NCBI GenBank assembly: GCA_017432005.1
Contig: JAFRKA010000003.1
Location: 90,385 to 154,384 of the forward strand
DNA length: 64,000 nucleotides
Direction: 5' to 3'
DNA from: Erysipelotrichaceae bacterium
GTDB lineage: Bacteria; Bacillota_I; Bacilli_A; Erysipelotrichales; Erysipelotrichaceae
Each line of letters opens with the position of its first letter. Within the stretch, counting starts at the first letter, position 1. Shown here piece after piece: positions 63,864 through 64,000 of the stretch. Position numbers and translations under genes: made by a program. The notes under the pieces are model-generated. The model made no database searches, was not told where the DNA came from, and worked only from the letters and a program-made list of their open reading frames with translations.

Positions 63864-64000
63864 GTATGACGGGCATGTCATACATCTAGGGTGAAAGTCC
63901 CAAGGAGCACCTGTTACCGGTGAATCCGATAGCGACTCCCAAGCCTGACTTTCGTGAGGAAGCGGGGAGAAGAAGGGATAGCGAAACTGTGGCTCTACGT
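63864..64000 (+). mobile_element. Group II intron 5' end (class C-like), cut by window edge
   Basis: Sequence from GTATG at 63864 onward resembles the 5' part of a bacterial group II intron. It has a GTATGAC/GTCATAC basal stem around GGGCAT, then TCTAGGGTGAAAGTCCC at 63886-63902, and further domain I segments such as GTGAGGAAGCGGGG. The order matches the 5' region of the Oceanobacillus iheyensis class C intron as I remember it. Class C introns insert just after rho-independent terminators, as seen here. The reverse transcriptase and 3' end would lie beyond base 64000. Functional status is unknown. Confidence 0.72.

Overview
The window looks like a chromosomal segment of a low-to-mid GC Bacillota (Firmicutes) bacterium, probably a gut or rumen anaerobe of the Erysipelotrichia type. 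That placement is inferred from gene order (serS end, small SRP RNA, tadA, dnaX-ybaB-recR), two 16-bp parS palindromes, strong AGGAGG ribosome sites and a large c-di-GMP/two-component repertoire. It was not tested by database search. The serS/dnaX/recR neighbourhood with two parS sites suggests the left end lies on the origin-proximal side of the chromosome.

Layout. 1-9.3 kb: serS 3' end, parS, HAD hydrolase, parS, SRP RNA, a membrane protein coupled to tadA, an alpha/beta hydrolase, then dnaX-ybaB-recR running into a Card1-like (DUF1887-type) nuclease and an EVE/PUA-like protein, followed by a PLP enzyme. 9.3-17.4 kb: a secreted repeat protein ending in APKTG, an EamA transporter, and a minus-strand block (SDR, efp, AAA_28 P-loop protein, GNAT, PnuC-like transporter, DegV). 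17.5-24.5 kb: a membrane c-di-GMP phosphodiesterase, a zinc-ribbon membrane protein, GT4 glycosyltransferase, M42 peptidase and YgjV. 24.6-28.9 kb: a BspA-like surface protein, again ending in APKTG, a lipoprotein with two cystatin-like domains, and a second lipoprotein.

28.9-39.3 kb is a signalling island. It holds a Cache hybrid histidine kinase, then an operon of hybrid kinase, REC-(degenerate GGDEF)-EAL response regulator, Hpt protein, and an amino-acid-permease/histidine-kinase/REC/REC fusion. Together these contain every part of a phosphorelay that could set c-di-GMP breakdown in response to a transported solute. 39.3-44.4 kb holds decayed and accessory genes: a Phd antitoxin with only the tail of its toxin, an EAL gene broken by a one-base deletion and a nonsense codon, and an AAA/DUF4143 ATPase behind operator-like repeats.

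44.4-56.4 kb contains the most unusual genes. One is an EF-G/TetM-like GTPase fused to a YacP/Rae1-like ribosome-dependent endoribonuclease domain. Another is a compact acyl-conjugation cluster (ACP, condensation enzyme and GH3 enzyme, divergent from an AMP-dependent acyl ligase) followed by an ABC transporter pair. The window ends with a giant 2433-residue surface protein, its terminator, and the 5' end of what looks like a group IIC intron inserted directly after that terminator.
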